From positions 124,001 to 188,000 of the forward strand of contig NZ_GL876926.1 in assembly GCF_000192575.1 (NCBI RefSeq): DNA of 64,000 bases. Reading direction: 5' to 3'. Both the position numbers and the translations under genes were made by a program. This document shows positions 8,188 through 16,729 of the stretch, one piece after another. Numbering within the stretch: the first letter of the stretch is position 1; each line of letters opens with the position of its first letter. A model generated the notes under the pieces. It had not been told where the DNA came from. It saw nothing but the letters and a program-made list of their open reading frames with translations, and ran no database searches. The stretch is from Novosphingobium nitrogenifigens DSM 19370. Its GTDB lineage: Bacteria > Pseudomonadota > Alphaproteobacteria > Sphingomonadales > Sphingomonadaceae.

Positions 8188-8709
8188 TCAGGCGTTGGCG
8201 CAGCCCAGGCTCGCTGCGTCCATGGCAGAGGCCGCACCGGCGAGGCGATAGGCGTCGCGCATGGTGTGGCCGTCGCTGCCTTTGGCAAGGACGGTCATCT
8301 CGCTGCCCGAACGCATGGCGGCAATGATCGCCGCGTCCATGCGTCCGTCCATCGCCCAGGCGTCGATGCCGCCCGGCTTGAGCGCGAATTTTGCCGATCC
8401 GATGATCAGGGCGACCGGGCTTCCGGCGGCAAGCGGGCGCGACAGATGGATATGCAATTCGCCCCGAATACCGCGTTTGGGCCAGGTGGCGACGGTTGTA
8501 TAGGGCTGGCTCGGACGATGGCTGCCGGGTTGGGGCAGGGCCATGGCAATGGCGTAGCAGCGGGGAACCGCGGGATCGCGAAAGGCGCCCCAGTCGTTCC
8601 ACACGCCCAGCATGTCGCGGGCCTGCGCCGCGCCGCCGACGAGCGCGCAGGCACAGGCAGAAAGAGCAATCCGCCGGGCAATCCGCCGGGGAGTCGAACG
8701 AGGGCTCAT
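8188..8709 (-). CDS. IalB-like (invasion-associated locus B) exported protein
   Basis: A 173-residue exported protein. A signal peptide (RRIALSACACALVGGAAQA) is followed by a domain opening with WNDWGAFRDPAVPRCYAIA and continuing through HIHLSRPLAAGSPVALIIG to a closing Cys (ASLGC). This resembles the invasion-associated locus B family, whose biochemical role is not known. The start at 8709 overlaps the stop of the upstream 67-residue gene (ATGA), so it is translationally coupled as the last member of a four-gene unit. Confidence 0.65.
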   Translation of the reverse strand: MSPRSTPRRIARRIALSACACALVGGAAQARDMLGVWNDWGAFRDPAVPRCYAIAMALPQPGSHRPSQPYTTVATWPKRGIRGELHIHLSRPLAAGSPVALIIGSAKFALKPGGIDAWAMDGRMDAAIIAAMRSGSEMTVLAKGSDGHTMRDAYRLAGAASAMDAASLGCANA

Positions 8710-8912
8710 CAGCCCTCGGCCAGATCGCGCCAGGCGACGACATCGTTCGAGGTCGCGATCCACAGGCCGTCCTGCACGGCGGGTTCCTGTTGCGCGGCAA
8801 GCGCCATGGCGTCGGACAAGGGGCCGTACATCAAAGTCTGGGCGACACCGCCTTCGGGCCCATCGCTCAGGTAATAGAGGCGCACGGTCGCATCTTCATA
8901 GGTGGTGCGCAT
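8709..8912 (-). CDS. Small conserved-looking protein, 67 residues
   Basis: 67 residues, no signal peptide, weakly acidic, beginning MRTTYEDATVRLYYLSDG. I do not recognise the family. It is accepted as real because both ends form ATGA overlaps with neighbours, at 8912 with the DUF4169 gene and at 8709 with the IalB-like gene, and because its composition is protein-like (Trp51 and Trp61 in a plausible fold). It is probably cytoplasmic. Confidence 0.65.
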   Translation of the reverse strand: MRTTYEDATVRLYYLSDGPEGGVAQTLMYGPLSDAMALAAQQEPAVQDGLWIATSNDVVAWRDLAEG

Positions 8913-9103
8913 CAGTCTGTCCCGTCGCTATCGTCGCGCTTTTTCCCGGCAAGGTCGCGTTCGGTGCGCGTGGTTTCGGCCTTGCGGATTTCGCGGGCCG
9001 CGCGGGTTTCGCCGAACCGGGTACGGTTCTGCGCCGCGGCCTGTTCGGCGGTTCGACGATCGCGCGCTTTCCGGGCCATGCGCAAGTTGACGATCTCGGC
9101 CAT
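8912..9103 (-). CDS. DUF4169 family protein
   Basis: 63 residues, strongly charged and helical: MAEIVNLRMARKARDRR followed by AEQAAAQNRTRFGET and a Lys/Asp-rich tail. This is the hallmark of the DUF4169 family of short alphaproteobacterial proteins, function unknown. Its start codon overlaps the stop of the phosphatase gene at 9103 and its stop overlaps the next start at 8912 (both ATGA). The longer frame reaching 9439 is only a shadow of the phosphatase. Confidence 0.75.
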   Translation of the reverse strand: MAEIVNLRMARKARDRRTAEQAAAQNRTRFGETRAAREIRKAETTRTERDLAGKKRDDSDGTD

Positions 9104-9732
9104 CAGGCGTGTTCCGTGCCTTGCTTGCTGCCGTAAAGCACGCGCTCTGCGCCGTCTTCGATCAGCGCGATCGAGCCTTGCACCAGCGACGGGGCAATGG
9201 CGGTTCCAAACTGCGGGTGGACCGGGAAACCGCCGAGCATCCCACGCAGAACCCGGCTGGAAATGCCGTGCATGACGACGATGTGGTCGCCCGGGGCCGA
9301 ACCGGGGCCCGACAGCCAGCGGGACAGGCGCGCGGCGATCGCGGGATAGTCCTCGCCATCGGGCGCCGGCAGCAGCAGATGGTCGGGCGTGCGGATCGAG
9401 CCGACCTCGGCTTCGATCTCGGCATAGGAGCGCAGGCACCAGCTGCCCATGTCGATTTCCTTGAGGTCCATCGTGCGATGGGCGGAAAACCAGTCGATCC
9501 CGAGCTGTTCGGCAATCAGCGAGAGCGTTTGCAACGCGCGACCGGTGTCCGAGACGTGCACATGGGCGGCAGGAGCGTGGCCCAGCGTTTCGCGCAGCGC
9601 TTCACCCATGCGCGTCGCCTGTGTGCAACCCAGCGCGGTCAGCGGCGTGTGGATGGTGTTGGATTGCAGACGGCGCGTGAGATTGTAGACGGTTTCGCCG
9701 TGGCGCATGATGAAATAGCGTTTGCTGGCCAT
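9103..9732 (-). CDS. Histidine phosphatase family protein
   Basis: A 209-residue branch-1 histidine phosphatase (phosphoglycerate-mutase-like). The phosphohistidine motif is MRHGET with His11. The second histidine is in IVVMHGISSRVLRG, with Arg and Glu residues between them (DLKEIDMGSW). The start at 9732 has AGGAAAG upstream and gives the usual short N-terminus (MASKRYFIMRHGE). It heads a tightly coupled minus-strand unit ending at 8188. The substrate is not predictable; family members include phosphoglycerate mutases, cobalamin phosphatases and protein phosphatases. Confidence 0.85.
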   Translation of the reverse strand: MASKRYFIMRHGETVYNLTRRLQSNTIHTPLTALGCTQATRMGEALRETLGHAPAAHVHVSDTGRALQTLSLIAEQLGIDWFSAHRTMDLKEIDMGSWCLRSYAEIEAEVGSIRTPDHLLLPAPDGEDYPAIAARLSRWLSGPGSAPGDHIVVMHGISSRVLRGMLGGFPVHPQFGTAIAPSLVQGSIALIEDGAERVLYGSKQGTEHA

Positions 9733-9775
9733 TGTCGCTTTCCTGTTTACGCCGCCCGGACCCAAGCCGACAGGC

Positions 9776-10261
9776 TCATGCTGCGGGATAGGAAATCGTC
9801 ATGATTTCCCATTCCTTTTCACCGCCGGGCAGGCGCACGCGGCGCAAGTCACCGACGCGCGCGCCGCGCAGGGCCCGCGCGATCGGCGCTCCCCATCCGA
9901 TCAGGCCCTTTCCGGCATCCTGTTCGTCGTCGCCCACCAGCGTGAGTGTGCGGCGGTTGTCATCCTCGTCGGCAATCTCGACCGTCGCGCCGAACAGGAC
10001 GCGCTCGCGTTCCTGCTGCTGCACCGGGTCGATCACGCGCGCGGCTTTCATTCGGCGAGCAAGATGCGACAGTTCGCGGTCGATTTCCCGCATGCGCTTG
10101 CGGCCGTAGAGGTAGTCACCGTTTTCCGAACGGTCGCCGTTCCCGGCTGCCCAGCTCACGATTTCCACGATCTGCGGGCGTTCGGTGCCGAGCAGGTGGT
10201 CGTAACGGGCGCGCAGGGCTGCCATCCCGGCGGGTGTGATCGGATTGCCATCAGGTTTCAT
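9776..10261 (-). CDS. greB: Transcription elongation factor GreB
   Basis: 161 residues with the Gre layout: an N-terminal antiparallel coiled coil whose tip carries GDRSENGDYLYGRKR (the GreB form with Asp and Glu residues that reach the RNA polymerase active site and stimulate transcript cleavage), then a C-terminal FKBP-like domain that docks on polymerase (GWGAPIARALRGARVGD). The start at 10261 matches the family and overlaps nothing. It lies 43 bp from the phosphatase gene and downstream of the lytic transglycosylase on the same strand. Confidence 0.9.
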   Translation of the reverse strand: MKPDGNPITPAGMAALRARYDHLLGTERPQIVEIVSWAAGNGDRSENGDYLYGRKRMREIDRELSHLARRMKAARVIDPVQQQERERVLFGATVEIADEDDNRRTLTLVGDDEQDAGKGLIGWGAPIARALRGARVGDLRRVRLPGGEKEWEIMTISYPAA

Positions 10262-10309
10262 GATTGGATGGGCTTTAGCCGGTGATGTCGCGCAAGGGGA
10301 AGAGCGCAA

Positions 10310-12376
10310 TCACCCCGGATTGGCTTTGCCGAGGAAATGGCTGAGCGGGTTGGGGCCGCCATAGGTCGCCTTGTCGGGGTTCATCGCCTCGTAGACGACT
10401 GCGTTTTCCAGGACGTGCTGCACATAGCCGCGCGTTTCGGCAATCGGGATGAGTTCGATCCAGTCGACCCATTCGACCTGGCCGGTGCGTGGGTCGCCAT
10501 TGGCGCGCAGCCATTTGTTCACATTGCCCGCGCCCGCGTTGTAGGCGGCGACGGCCAGCGGATAGCTGCCCCCGAAATAGGAGCGCAGCCGGTCGAAATA
10601 GGCACTGCCGACCGACATGTTGAATTGCGGATCGGCAATCAGCGCGTCGGACGAGAACGACAGGCCGAGCTTGCCCGCCTGTTCATCGGCAGTGCGGGGC
10701 ATCATCTGCATCAGCCCGCGTGCACCCGCATGGCTGATCGCGTTCTGCGCGAACTGGCTTTCCTGACGGATGATCGCATGGATCATCGTCCACGATCCGG
10801 TCTGCCCCGGCGGGACGGGGATCAGGGGAAAGGCAATATGCTGGAACGCGAGATAGCCGCGCGTTTCGGCGGCCTGCCCCACGATCACGCCCAGATCGCG
10901 GCGGCCGATATTCTCGGCCAGTTCCGCGACCAGTTCGTGCTGGCCGGGAGTCTGCTGCTGCTCGGCGATTTCCTTGAAAAAGCGGATGGTCGTGCGCCAA
11001 TCGCCTTCGCGCGCAACTTCGCGCACGGCAGAGGTGAGGGGCAGCGCGGCAAAGCGGGCCCGTTCGTCCGGCGTCGGCTGGGGCAGCGGCGTCGCGGCAA
11101 AATTGGGAACCGGTTGCCCGAGCCGTTCGAGCGCGAGCAGGCCGTAGAACTGATCATTATAGCGGGCGGCATCGGCAAAGGCCGCTTGCGCCTCGGTCGC
11201 CCGACCAGCGCGGGTAAGGGCAAGACCGGCCCAGTAAAGCCCGCGCGACTTGGTGCCGGGGGTGCGGGCGGCATCGGCATAGCGGCGGAACAGGTTCGCG
11301 GCGGTGACGCCGTCGCCCTGCCGCCAGAGCGCCGTGGTTCCCCCCAGCCACATCAGCGAGGTGTAATCGTCGCGCAGTCCAAAGGACATCTGGCTGATGT
11401 CCTCGTTCGGTGCGAACGCGTCGATGGCTCCGGCCGCGATCCGCACTGTGCTGGCGCTGTCGCCGAACGCGGCACCGCCACGCGCGGCGGCGAGCAGTTC
11501 GCCGATCCAGTGAGGGCGGTCGAACGGTTGGGTGGCCAGCAGTGGGCGACCGGCAAGGTAACCGGCCTCGGCGCCGACGCGACCACTCATGCGCAATTGC
11601 CTCGCGCGTTGAAAGACGAAGCCGGGGTCGGCGTCGAGCGTCGCGGGCGGCAATCCGGCCGCGACATAGGGATCGCCACCCGACAGTGCGGCAATGCGGC
11701 CCTGCGCGATGGCGCGCACGGTCGGGGACGTCCACGGCAACAGGCGTTGCGCAGCGGGAACCGCGCCGGTCCAGAGCAGGGCGTCGATCCGCGCGTCATG
11801 GTCCTGCGTGGTGAGCGCAGTGCCCCAATTGGTAAGGATCGCGGTTTCCGCTGCATCGCCCATCACGCCGCCACGCCATGCCGCGCGTGCCATGGCGGCC
11901 GCTTCGGGCCGTCCGAGAGCATGGAGCGCAAGTGCATATTGCGCCCGGCCGGGATTGGTCAGCGGGGGATTGCGGTCGAAATAGGCGATCAGCGTTGCGG
12001 GCGGGGGCACGTCATGTTCGAGCGCGCTTTCGGCCGAGCGGCGCAGCCGGTCTTCGTCGGGAAAGCCCGGATAGGACTGCACGAAACCGGCATAGTCGGA
12101 AAAACCGAGCCGGGTCGTCGTCGTCAGCAGTTTCCACCGGTCGATTGCCTGCGCCATCGGCCCCTGACCCTGCGAGATCAGCGCCGCACGCGCCCGGTCC
12201 CAGGCAGACCCGTCGGTTCCACCCTCGCTCGCATGGCACGCGACCGATCCCGCGATCGCGGGGGCGAGCACCAGCGCCTTGGTCATCATCCGGCGCAGGC
12301 CATGCGGCTTGTCGAGCGCCATCGTCTTACGAAGGCGTTCGAAAGCGGGCGCAAATATCATGTCCGTGCTGGACAT
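10310..12376 (-). CDS. Soluble-type lytic murein transglycosylase (Slt family)
   Basis: About 688 residues, cleaving the MurNAc-GlcNAc bond of peptidoglycan in the periplasm with formation of 1,6-anhydro ends. Residues 30-50 hold the export signal. A long alpha-superhelical U-domain of repeat helices follows, then a C-terminal SLT domain with catalytic Glu539 in IIRQESQF, GARGLMQMMP and AVAAYNAGAGNV. The start is uncertain: ATG at 12376, 12361 or 12322, the last giving a more normal signal peptide. It is divergent from dapA, 105 bp away. ampG at 51126, the importer of the anhydro products, is also in this window. Confidence 0.88.
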   Translation of the reverse strand: MSSTDMIFAPAFERLRKTMALDKPHGLRRMMTKALVLAPAIAGSVACHASEGGTDGSAWDRARAALISQGQGPMAQAIDRWKLLTTTTRLGFSDYAGFVQSYPGFPDEDRLRRSAESALEHDVPPPATLIAYFDRNPPLTNPGRAQYALALHALGRPEAAAMARAAWRGGVMGDAAETAILTNWGTALTTQDHDARIDALLWTGAVPAAQRLLPWTSPTVRAIAQGRIAALSGGDPYVAAGLPPATLDADPGFVFQRARQLRMSGRVGAEAGYLAGRPLLATQPFDRPHWIGELLAAARGGAAFGDSASTVRIAAGAIDAFAPNEDISQMSFGLRDDYTSLMWLGGTTALWRQGDGVTAANLFRRYADAARTPGTKSRGLYWAGLALTRAGRATEAQAAFADAARYNDQFYGLLALERLGQPVPNFAATPLPQPTPDERARFAALPLTSAVREVAREGDWRTTIRFFKEIAEQQQTPGQHELVAELAENIGRRDLGVIVGQAAETRGYLAFQHIAFPLIPVPPGQTGSWTMIHAIIRQESQFAQNAISHAGARGLMQMMPRTADEQAGKLGLSFSSDALIADPQFNMSVGSAYFDRLRSYFGGSYPLAVAAYNAGAGNVNKWLRANGDPRTGQVEWVDWIELIPIAETRGYVQHVLENAVVYEAMNPDKATYGGPNPLSHFLGKANPG

Positions 12377-12481
12377 CCGGGGGGGCGTCTCCTTATCAGG
12401 CGCAAGTCGCTAATCGAGCCGGTTCGGCGCGTTGCCGGGCTGTTTCGAGTCCATAATGCCGCAAGTTGAGGAACAAAGTCC

Positions 12482-13363
12482 ATGTTTTCCGGCTCCATTC
12501 CGGCTCTCGTCACTCCTTTTCGCGACGGAGCGTTTGATGAGAAAGCCTTTCGCAAGCTGGTCGACTGGCAGATAGAGAGCGGCTCGACCGCGCTTGTCCC
12601 CTGCGGCACCACCGGCGAAAACTCGACTCTATCGAATGCCGAACATCACCGCGTGATCGAGGTCTGCGTCGAGCAGGCTGCAGGACGCGTGCCGGTGATC
12701 GCCGGTTGCGGCAGCAACGACACCATGAACGCGCTGCTGCACATGAACTTTTCCAAGAAGTGCGGCGCGGCTGCCGCCTTGCTGGTCGCGCCTTATTACA
12801 ACCGGCCGAGCCAGGCCGGGCTGATCGCGCATTTCAGCTATCTGGCCGAACACAACGAGCTGCCGATCATCCTTTACAATGTGCCCGGTCGCACGGTGAC
12901 GGACATCCTGCCCGAAACCGTGTGCGAACTGGCCCGGCGTTTTCCCGATCGTATCGTCGGGATCAAGGATGCGAGCGGCGACCTGTCGCGCGTGACCGAT
13001 CATCGCATGGGTATCGGAAAGCATTTCTGCCAGCTGTCGGGTGATGACGAACTCGCGCTTCCGGCCAATGCCGCCGGTGCGGTTGGTTGCATCTCGGTCA
13101 CGGCCAATGTCGCGCCGCGTCTCTGCGCCGATTTCCAGAAGGCCTGCGCCGACAACGACATCGTCAAGGCGCGCGAGCTGAACGATCGACTCTATCCGCT
13201 CCACTACGCGATGTTCGAGGATGCTTCGCCGGGGCCGGTCAAGTATGCTCTGACCCGCGTCCATGAATGGATGACCGACGAGTTGCGCCTGCCGCTGGTT
13301 CCCTGCAGCGACGCGGCTCGCGAGGCGGTCGATGCCGCGCTCGTCCACGCCGGTATCCTCTGA
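12482..13363 (+). CDS. dapA: 4-hydroxy-tetrahydrodipicolinate synthase
   Basis: 293 residues, the standard length. It condenses pyruvate with aspartate semialdehyde, the first committed step to diaminopimelate and lysine. Schiff-base Lys162 is in GIKDASGD, Tyr132 in LYNVPGRT, and the Thr-Thr of CGTTGE at 41-46 completes the proton relay. A good ribosome binding site (GAGGAAC) precedes the ATG. It ends in a strong intrinsic terminator. In many sphingomonads smpB follows directly (from memory); here the two are about 2.85 kb apart. Confidence 0.95.
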   Translation: MFSGSIPALVTPFRDGAFDEKAFRKLVDWQIESGSTALVPCGTTGENSTLSNAEHHRVIEVCVEQAAGRVPVIAGCGSNDTMNALLHMNFSKKCGAAAALLVAPYYNRPSQAGLIAHFSYLAEHNELPIILYNVPGRTVTDILPETVCELARRFPDRIVGIKDASGDLSRVTDHRMGIGKHFCQLSGDDELALPANAAGAVGCISVTANVAPRLCADFQKACADNDIVKARELNDRLYPLHYAMFEDASPGPVKYALTRVHEWMTDELRLPLVPCSDAAREAVDAALVHAGIL

Positions 13364-13371
13364 TCCTTTTG

Positions 13372-13405
13372 CGCCCCCGGCGACACTGTCATCCGGGGGC
13401 GTTTT
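13372..13405 (+). terminator. Intrinsic terminator of dapA
   Basis: A 9-bp GC stem (cgcccccgg 13372-13380 / ccgggggcg 13393-13401) is followed by TTTT and a further T-rich stretch, directly after the dapA stop. Confidence 0.9.
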
Positions 13406-13411
13406 CCTCTT

Positions 13412-14112
13412 TTCGACTTGGTCGCACTTCCCGCTCGAGGCGTCATTGGTCCTCGCGGGGGTCCTGTCCGGGCAGGGCGAAAGTCGCGCATGGCCCGTCA
13501 CGTGCTGGCCTGAAATCGGGGCGCGCGTAAAATCCTCCGGATCGGTTCGATTTACCGCAATCCCGTATTATGCGGTTTTTCGCTGCACTTGCACCGTTTT
13601 TGCAAGAATTTGCCCTGCGATGAAGGAATTGCCACCAATTCGGCATCTGTCGATGGTGGCATGGGGCAGGGCTGTCGGCTAATGCCCTGATTGCAAGGGG
13701 TATTATATTGCATCTGCACAATTGCAATTTGAGCTGATGATGTTAGCATTACTATAAATTGAAAGGCCGCTTGGAGTCGTGTGGCCGCTGGAGAGTTTCT
13801 GCTGACTGATGCGTGACACTATGCGTCTGTCGTGACTTCATTTTGAATTTTATTCGTTATTGCCGTGCTGAAGGCTGTCTTGGTCTTGGTACAGGCGCTC
13901 GATTTCCCTGCCCGCCTCTGGCCGGGGATATGGAGGTGGCGATTTGTCGCGGGACGCTCTTTTCGGGTGTCTGCTGTGGCGGATTGCGGGTTCCGGATGT
14001 CCCCCCGTAAGCATCCGGCGCCAGACCTGATCAGTCTGCCTCCCTTTTTATTCGCGGGCGGCGTGAGGAGCGGGGCTCCCCACGCCGCATCGGAAATTCA
14101 TCGGTCGATGAA
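13412..14112. other. Intergenic gap with an AT-rich core, no gene recognised
   Basis: About 700 bp between the dapA terminator and the 3' end of bdhA. The middle part (about 13550-13870) is much richer in A and T than the rest of the window. Short open frames exist but show no ribosome binding sites, no family resemblance and biased composition. Near the right end a hairpin with 8-bp arms plus an inner 5-bp stem (14058-14088) and an inverted repeat over the bdhA stop (14095-14114) are visible. It may be the scar of an insertion between dapA and smpB. Confidence 0.5.
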
Positions 14113-14114
14113 TT
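14095..14114. repeat. Inverted repeat over the bdhA stop codon
   Basis: aattcatcg (14095-14103) and cgatgaatt (14106-14114) form a 9-bp stem with a 2-nt loop, overlapping the stop codon of bdhA. No T-run follows, so termination would need Rho or the next hairpin. Confidence 0.6.
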
Positions 14115-14895
14115 AGGTCATCGACCAGCCGTGGCTGGCGGTCAGCGATTGACCGGTGAGCGCGTTGGACTTGAACGCGGCAAAGAACAGCGCGACTTCG
14201 GCAATGTCATCAACGGTCGTGAATTCGCCGTCGACCGTCTGGCCGAGCATGACTTTCTTCACCACCTCTTCCTCGCTGATCCCGAGTTCCTTCGATTGCT
14301 CGGGGATCTGCTTGTCGACCAGCGGGGTACGGACGAAGCCGGGGCAGATCACGTTGGTGCGCACGCCCTTGGGGCCGCCTTCCTTGGCGATGACGCGGGC
14401 AAGGCCGAGCAGGCCGTGCTTGGCCGTGACATAGGCGCTCTTGAGCGGGGAGGCTTCCTTGGAATGGACCGACCCCATGAACAGGATCGCGCCCGAACCT
14501 TTTGCATACATGTGGGGCAGGACCGCCTTGCTGGTGAGAAAAGCGCCGTCGAGGTGGATCGCCAGCATCTTCTTCCAGTCGGAAAAGGCAAAGGCCTCGA
14601 CCGGATTGACGATCTGGATCCCGGCATTGGAGACCAGCACGTCGACGCCGCCCCATCGGGCGACGACCGCTTCAACACCGGCGTTGACCTGGCTTTCGTC
14701 GGTCACGTCCATCGCCACGGCCATCGCCGCGCCGGGATGGTTCGCATTGATGGCGTCTGCTGCCGCCTGCGCGGCTTCGAGCTTGAGGTCGGCGATGGCG
14801 ACTTTGGCGCCCGCGTCGGCATAGCGCTTGGCAATGGCAAGGCCGATGCCGCTGGCTGCGCCGGTGACGATCGCAATCTTGGTGTCGAGATTCAT
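14113..14895 (-). CDS. bdhA: 3-hydroxybutyrate dehydrogenase
   Basis: A 260-residue classical short-chain dehydrogenase that interconverts (R)-3-hydroxybutyrate and acetoacetate with NAD, the last step of polyhydroxybutyrate breakdown. It shows the nucleotide motif TGAASGIG at 11-18, NAG at 90-92, and the triad Ser142, Tyr155, Lys159 (SAYVTAKHG). The IVNPVEAF and ASHGWSMT segments match 3-hydroxybutyrate dehydrogenases rather than other SDRs. I chose the ATG at 14895, with GGAGA upstream, over the one at 14907. It follows the patatin gene by 39 bp on the same strand, so the pair is probably one operon. Confidence 0.88.
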   Translation of the reverse strand: MNLDTKIAIVTGAASGIGLAIAKRYADAGAKVAIADLKLEAAQAAADAINANHPGAAMAVAMDVTDESQVNAGVEAVVARWGGVDVLVSNAGIQIVNPVEAFAFSDWKKMLAIHLDGAFLTSKAVLPHMYAKGSGAILFMGSVHSKEASPLKSAYVTAKHGLLGLARVIAKEGGPKGVRTNVICPGFVRTPLVDKQIPEQSKELGISEEEVVKKVMLGQTVDGEFTTVDDIAEVALFFAAFKSNALTGQSLTASHGWSMT

Positions 14896-14934
14896 GAGGG
14901 TCTCCATCTCTCCGGAAACGGTTTTTGGGGGTGT

Positions 14935-16038
14935 TCAGCCAAGGTCGAGCGTGACGATGCCCTGGCTTGGGGGATGGCGGTGACGCCAGCGGGGACTGGC
15001 CAGCGAGCGGGCGACGTCGTCCATGCCCGATTGCCAGTGCCCGTCGACAGTCATGCGCGAGAATTCATAGTCCTTGGCTTCGGATTCATAGCCTTCGGCC
15101 CGATTGATGAGATGCATGATCGTGACCGCGCCGCAAGTGTGATGCTGGGTCAGTGTGGCGACATCGGGATCGTCGCGCAGGTGTTCGGGCAATTTGTCGA
15201 TCAGCCGCGCGGCAGCGGCCTGCAATTGCGCGATCCGCTTGTGGATGTCGGTGTTGAGCCGAGTGCGGCTCGAAAAGCGGATGTCCTTCTCGCGCTGCGC
15301 GGCTTCGGCCAGAGTGCGCGGCATCATACCCCGCGCGCTGAACAGATCGACCTGAAACACCAGCAGGGGATCGGCGCGGCGTTCGTCCAGCACGAATTCG
15401 AGCGGTGTATTGGAAACGATGCCGCCGTCCCAGAACGGCTCTCCATCGATCATCATCGGCGGGAAACCGGGCGGCAGGGCGCCGCTGGCCATGATGTGCT
15501 CCGGCCCGATCCGCCGTTCGCGATTGTCGAAATAGACGAAATTGCCGGTCAGGACATTGACCGCACCAACACTGAACCGCAGCGGCCCGTCATTGAGCAG
15601 GTCGAAATCGACGAGTTCCAGCAAGGTCTCGCGCAAGGGCGCGGTATCATAGAGGCTGATCGCTTCGGGCGATCCGGGCAGGGCGGTCCAGGGTGTCGAC
15701 CATCGCGGCGTGAAAAATCCGGGTATCCCGGTCATCGCGATCGTTGCTGCCGCGCCTTCGTTGAAGAGCTTGCGCCCCCAGCCGTCTTCATAAGGGGAAG
15801 GGAAGGGGACCCGGCTCGACGCTCTGGTCCAGAAAGCCCGCAAGGCCGAGACGCGCTTGTCCGGAGGATTTCCCGCGATCAGCGCGGCATTGACCGCCCC
15901 GATCGAAATGCCCGCCACCCATTCGGGGATATAGTCGGAAGCTGCGAGTGCCTCATAGACACCGCCCTGATAGGCGCCGAGCGCGCCTCCTCCCTGAAGC
16001 ACCAGAACACATCGTTCAGCCTGCTCGGCTCTTGCCAT
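14935..16038 (-). CDS. Patatin-like phospholipase with DUF3734-type C-terminus
   Basis: 367 residues. The N-terminal half is a patatin domain: oxyanion hole GGGALGAY at 17-24, nucleophile elbow GISIG with Ser45, and the catalytic Asp204 in FWDGGIVSN, i.e. a Ser-Asp dyad hydrolase. The C-terminal part (from about residue 230) fits the DUF3734 region found with such patatins. Pairing with 3-hydroxybutyrate dehydrogenase is, to my knowledge, frequent in proteobacteria and suggests a role in polyhydroxyalkanoate or lipid turnover (inference). An EcfG-type promoter lies 51 bp upstream, pointing to induction under general stress. Confidence 0.87.
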   Translation of the reverse strand: MARAEQAERCVLVLQGGGALGAYQGGVYEALAASDYIPEWVAGISIGAVNAALIAGNPPDKRVSALRAFWTRASSRVPFPSPYEDGWGRKLFNEGAAATIAMTGIPGFFTPRWSTPWTALPGSPEAISLYDTAPLRETLLELVDFDLLNDGPLRFSVGAVNVLTGNFVYFDNRERRIGPEHIMASGALPPGFPPMMIDGEPFWDGGIVSNTPLEFVLDERRADPLLVFQVDLFSARGMMPRTLAEAAQREKDIRFSSRTRLNTDIHKRIAQLQAAAARLIDKLPEHLRDDPDVATLTQHHTCGAVTIMHLINRAEGYESEAKDYEFSRMTVDGHWQSGMDDVARSLASPRWRHRHPPSQGIVTLDLG

Positions 16039-16088
16039 TGGCGCGCCTCTCGCTTTCTTGCGCGCACAGCATGCGCCGCGCTTTATGA

Positions 16089-16113
16089 AACGTGCAAGTC
16101 AAACCGGAGTTCC
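16089..16113 (-). promoter_or_regulatory. EcfG (general stress sigma) type promoter for patatin-bdhA
   Basis: Read on the minus strand: GGAAC (16113-16109), 16 nt, CGTT (16092-16089), continuing TTC. This matches the alphaproteobacterial EcfG/SigT consensus GGAAC-N16/17-CGTT exactly and sits 51 bp before the patatin start codon. The -10 side reads CGTTTC, as does the promoter at 57311. Confidence 0.7.
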
Positions 16114-16215
16114 CGGAAAATTCAGGATGATGTTGGCTCTTTCCCGGCCTTCGCGCGATCTTCGTGCTTGATCCCTTTGCAATTCGGGGCCGGGCACCCT
16201 AGATGATCGTCGATC

Positions 16216-16698
16216 ATGGCCCGTCCCACTCCCCCTGCATTCGACAAGAAGAAAATCGTCGCCGAAAACCGCCGTGCGCGTTTCGATTATTATATCGAGG
16301 ACGTGTACGAGGCCGGGATCGTGCTGACCGGGACGGAGGTCAAATCGCTGCGCTTTGGCGAAGGCTCCATCGCGGAAAGCTATGCCGAAGTGAAAAACGG
16401 CGAAGTCTGGCTGATCAATTCCAACGTCCCGGAATTCAGCCACGGCAACCGCTTCAATCACGAGCCCAAGCGCCCGCGCAAGCTCTTGCTCAAAGAGCGC
16501 GAGATCGACCGGTTTCACGGTGCGGTCGAGCGCAAGGGAATGACGCTGGTGCCGCTGTCGGTCTATTTCAACGGTCGCGGTCGCGCCAAGGTCGAACTCG
16601 CGCTCGCGCGCGGCAAGAACGCTGCGGACAAGCGTGCGTCGATCAAGGAACGCGACTGGAAGCGCGACAAGGCGCGGATCATGCGCGACCACGGATAA
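16216..16698 (+). CDS. smpB: SsrA (tmRNA)-binding protein SmpB
   Basis: 160 residues, the standard length. It binds tmRNA and delivers it to stalled ribosomes for trans-translation. Family landmarks: [51 protein letters not shown], and the basic C-terminal tail ([22 protein letters not shown]) that enters the mRNA channel. The stop codon is embedded in a 28-bp perfect palindrome. No tmRNA gene is visible in this window. Confidence 0.95.
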   Translation: MARPTPPAFDKKKIVAENRRARFDYYIEDVYEAGIVLTGTEVKSLRFGEGSIAESYAEVKNGEVWLINSNVPEFSHGNRFNHEPKRPRKLLLKEREIDRFHGAVERKGMTLVPLSVYFNGRGRAKVELALARGKNAADKRASIKERDWKRDKARIMRDHG

Positions 16699-16716
16699 AC
16701 TGCAGTTTATCCGTGG
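16689..16716. terminator. 28-bp perfect palindrome over the smpB stop
   Basis: ccacggataaactg (16689-16702) is followed directly by its exact reverse complement (16703-16716). The smpB stop TAA is at 16696-16698, inside the left arm. It lies between the convergent smpB and acetyltransferase genes and so could act on both transcripts. There is no T-run, so a classical intrinsic terminator is doubtful. Confidence 0.55.
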
Positions 16717-16729
16717 GTCAGGCTGCGCC

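Noticed and set aside
10337..12469. Long plus-strand open frame opposite the lytic transglycosylase
   Set aside because: Shadow frame; low-complexity Arg/Gly-rich translation; the opposite strand encodes a complete SLT protein.
13332..14116. Short open frames between dapA and bdhA as small genes
   Set aside because: No ribosome binding sites, composition unlike the real genes, and no family resemblance.
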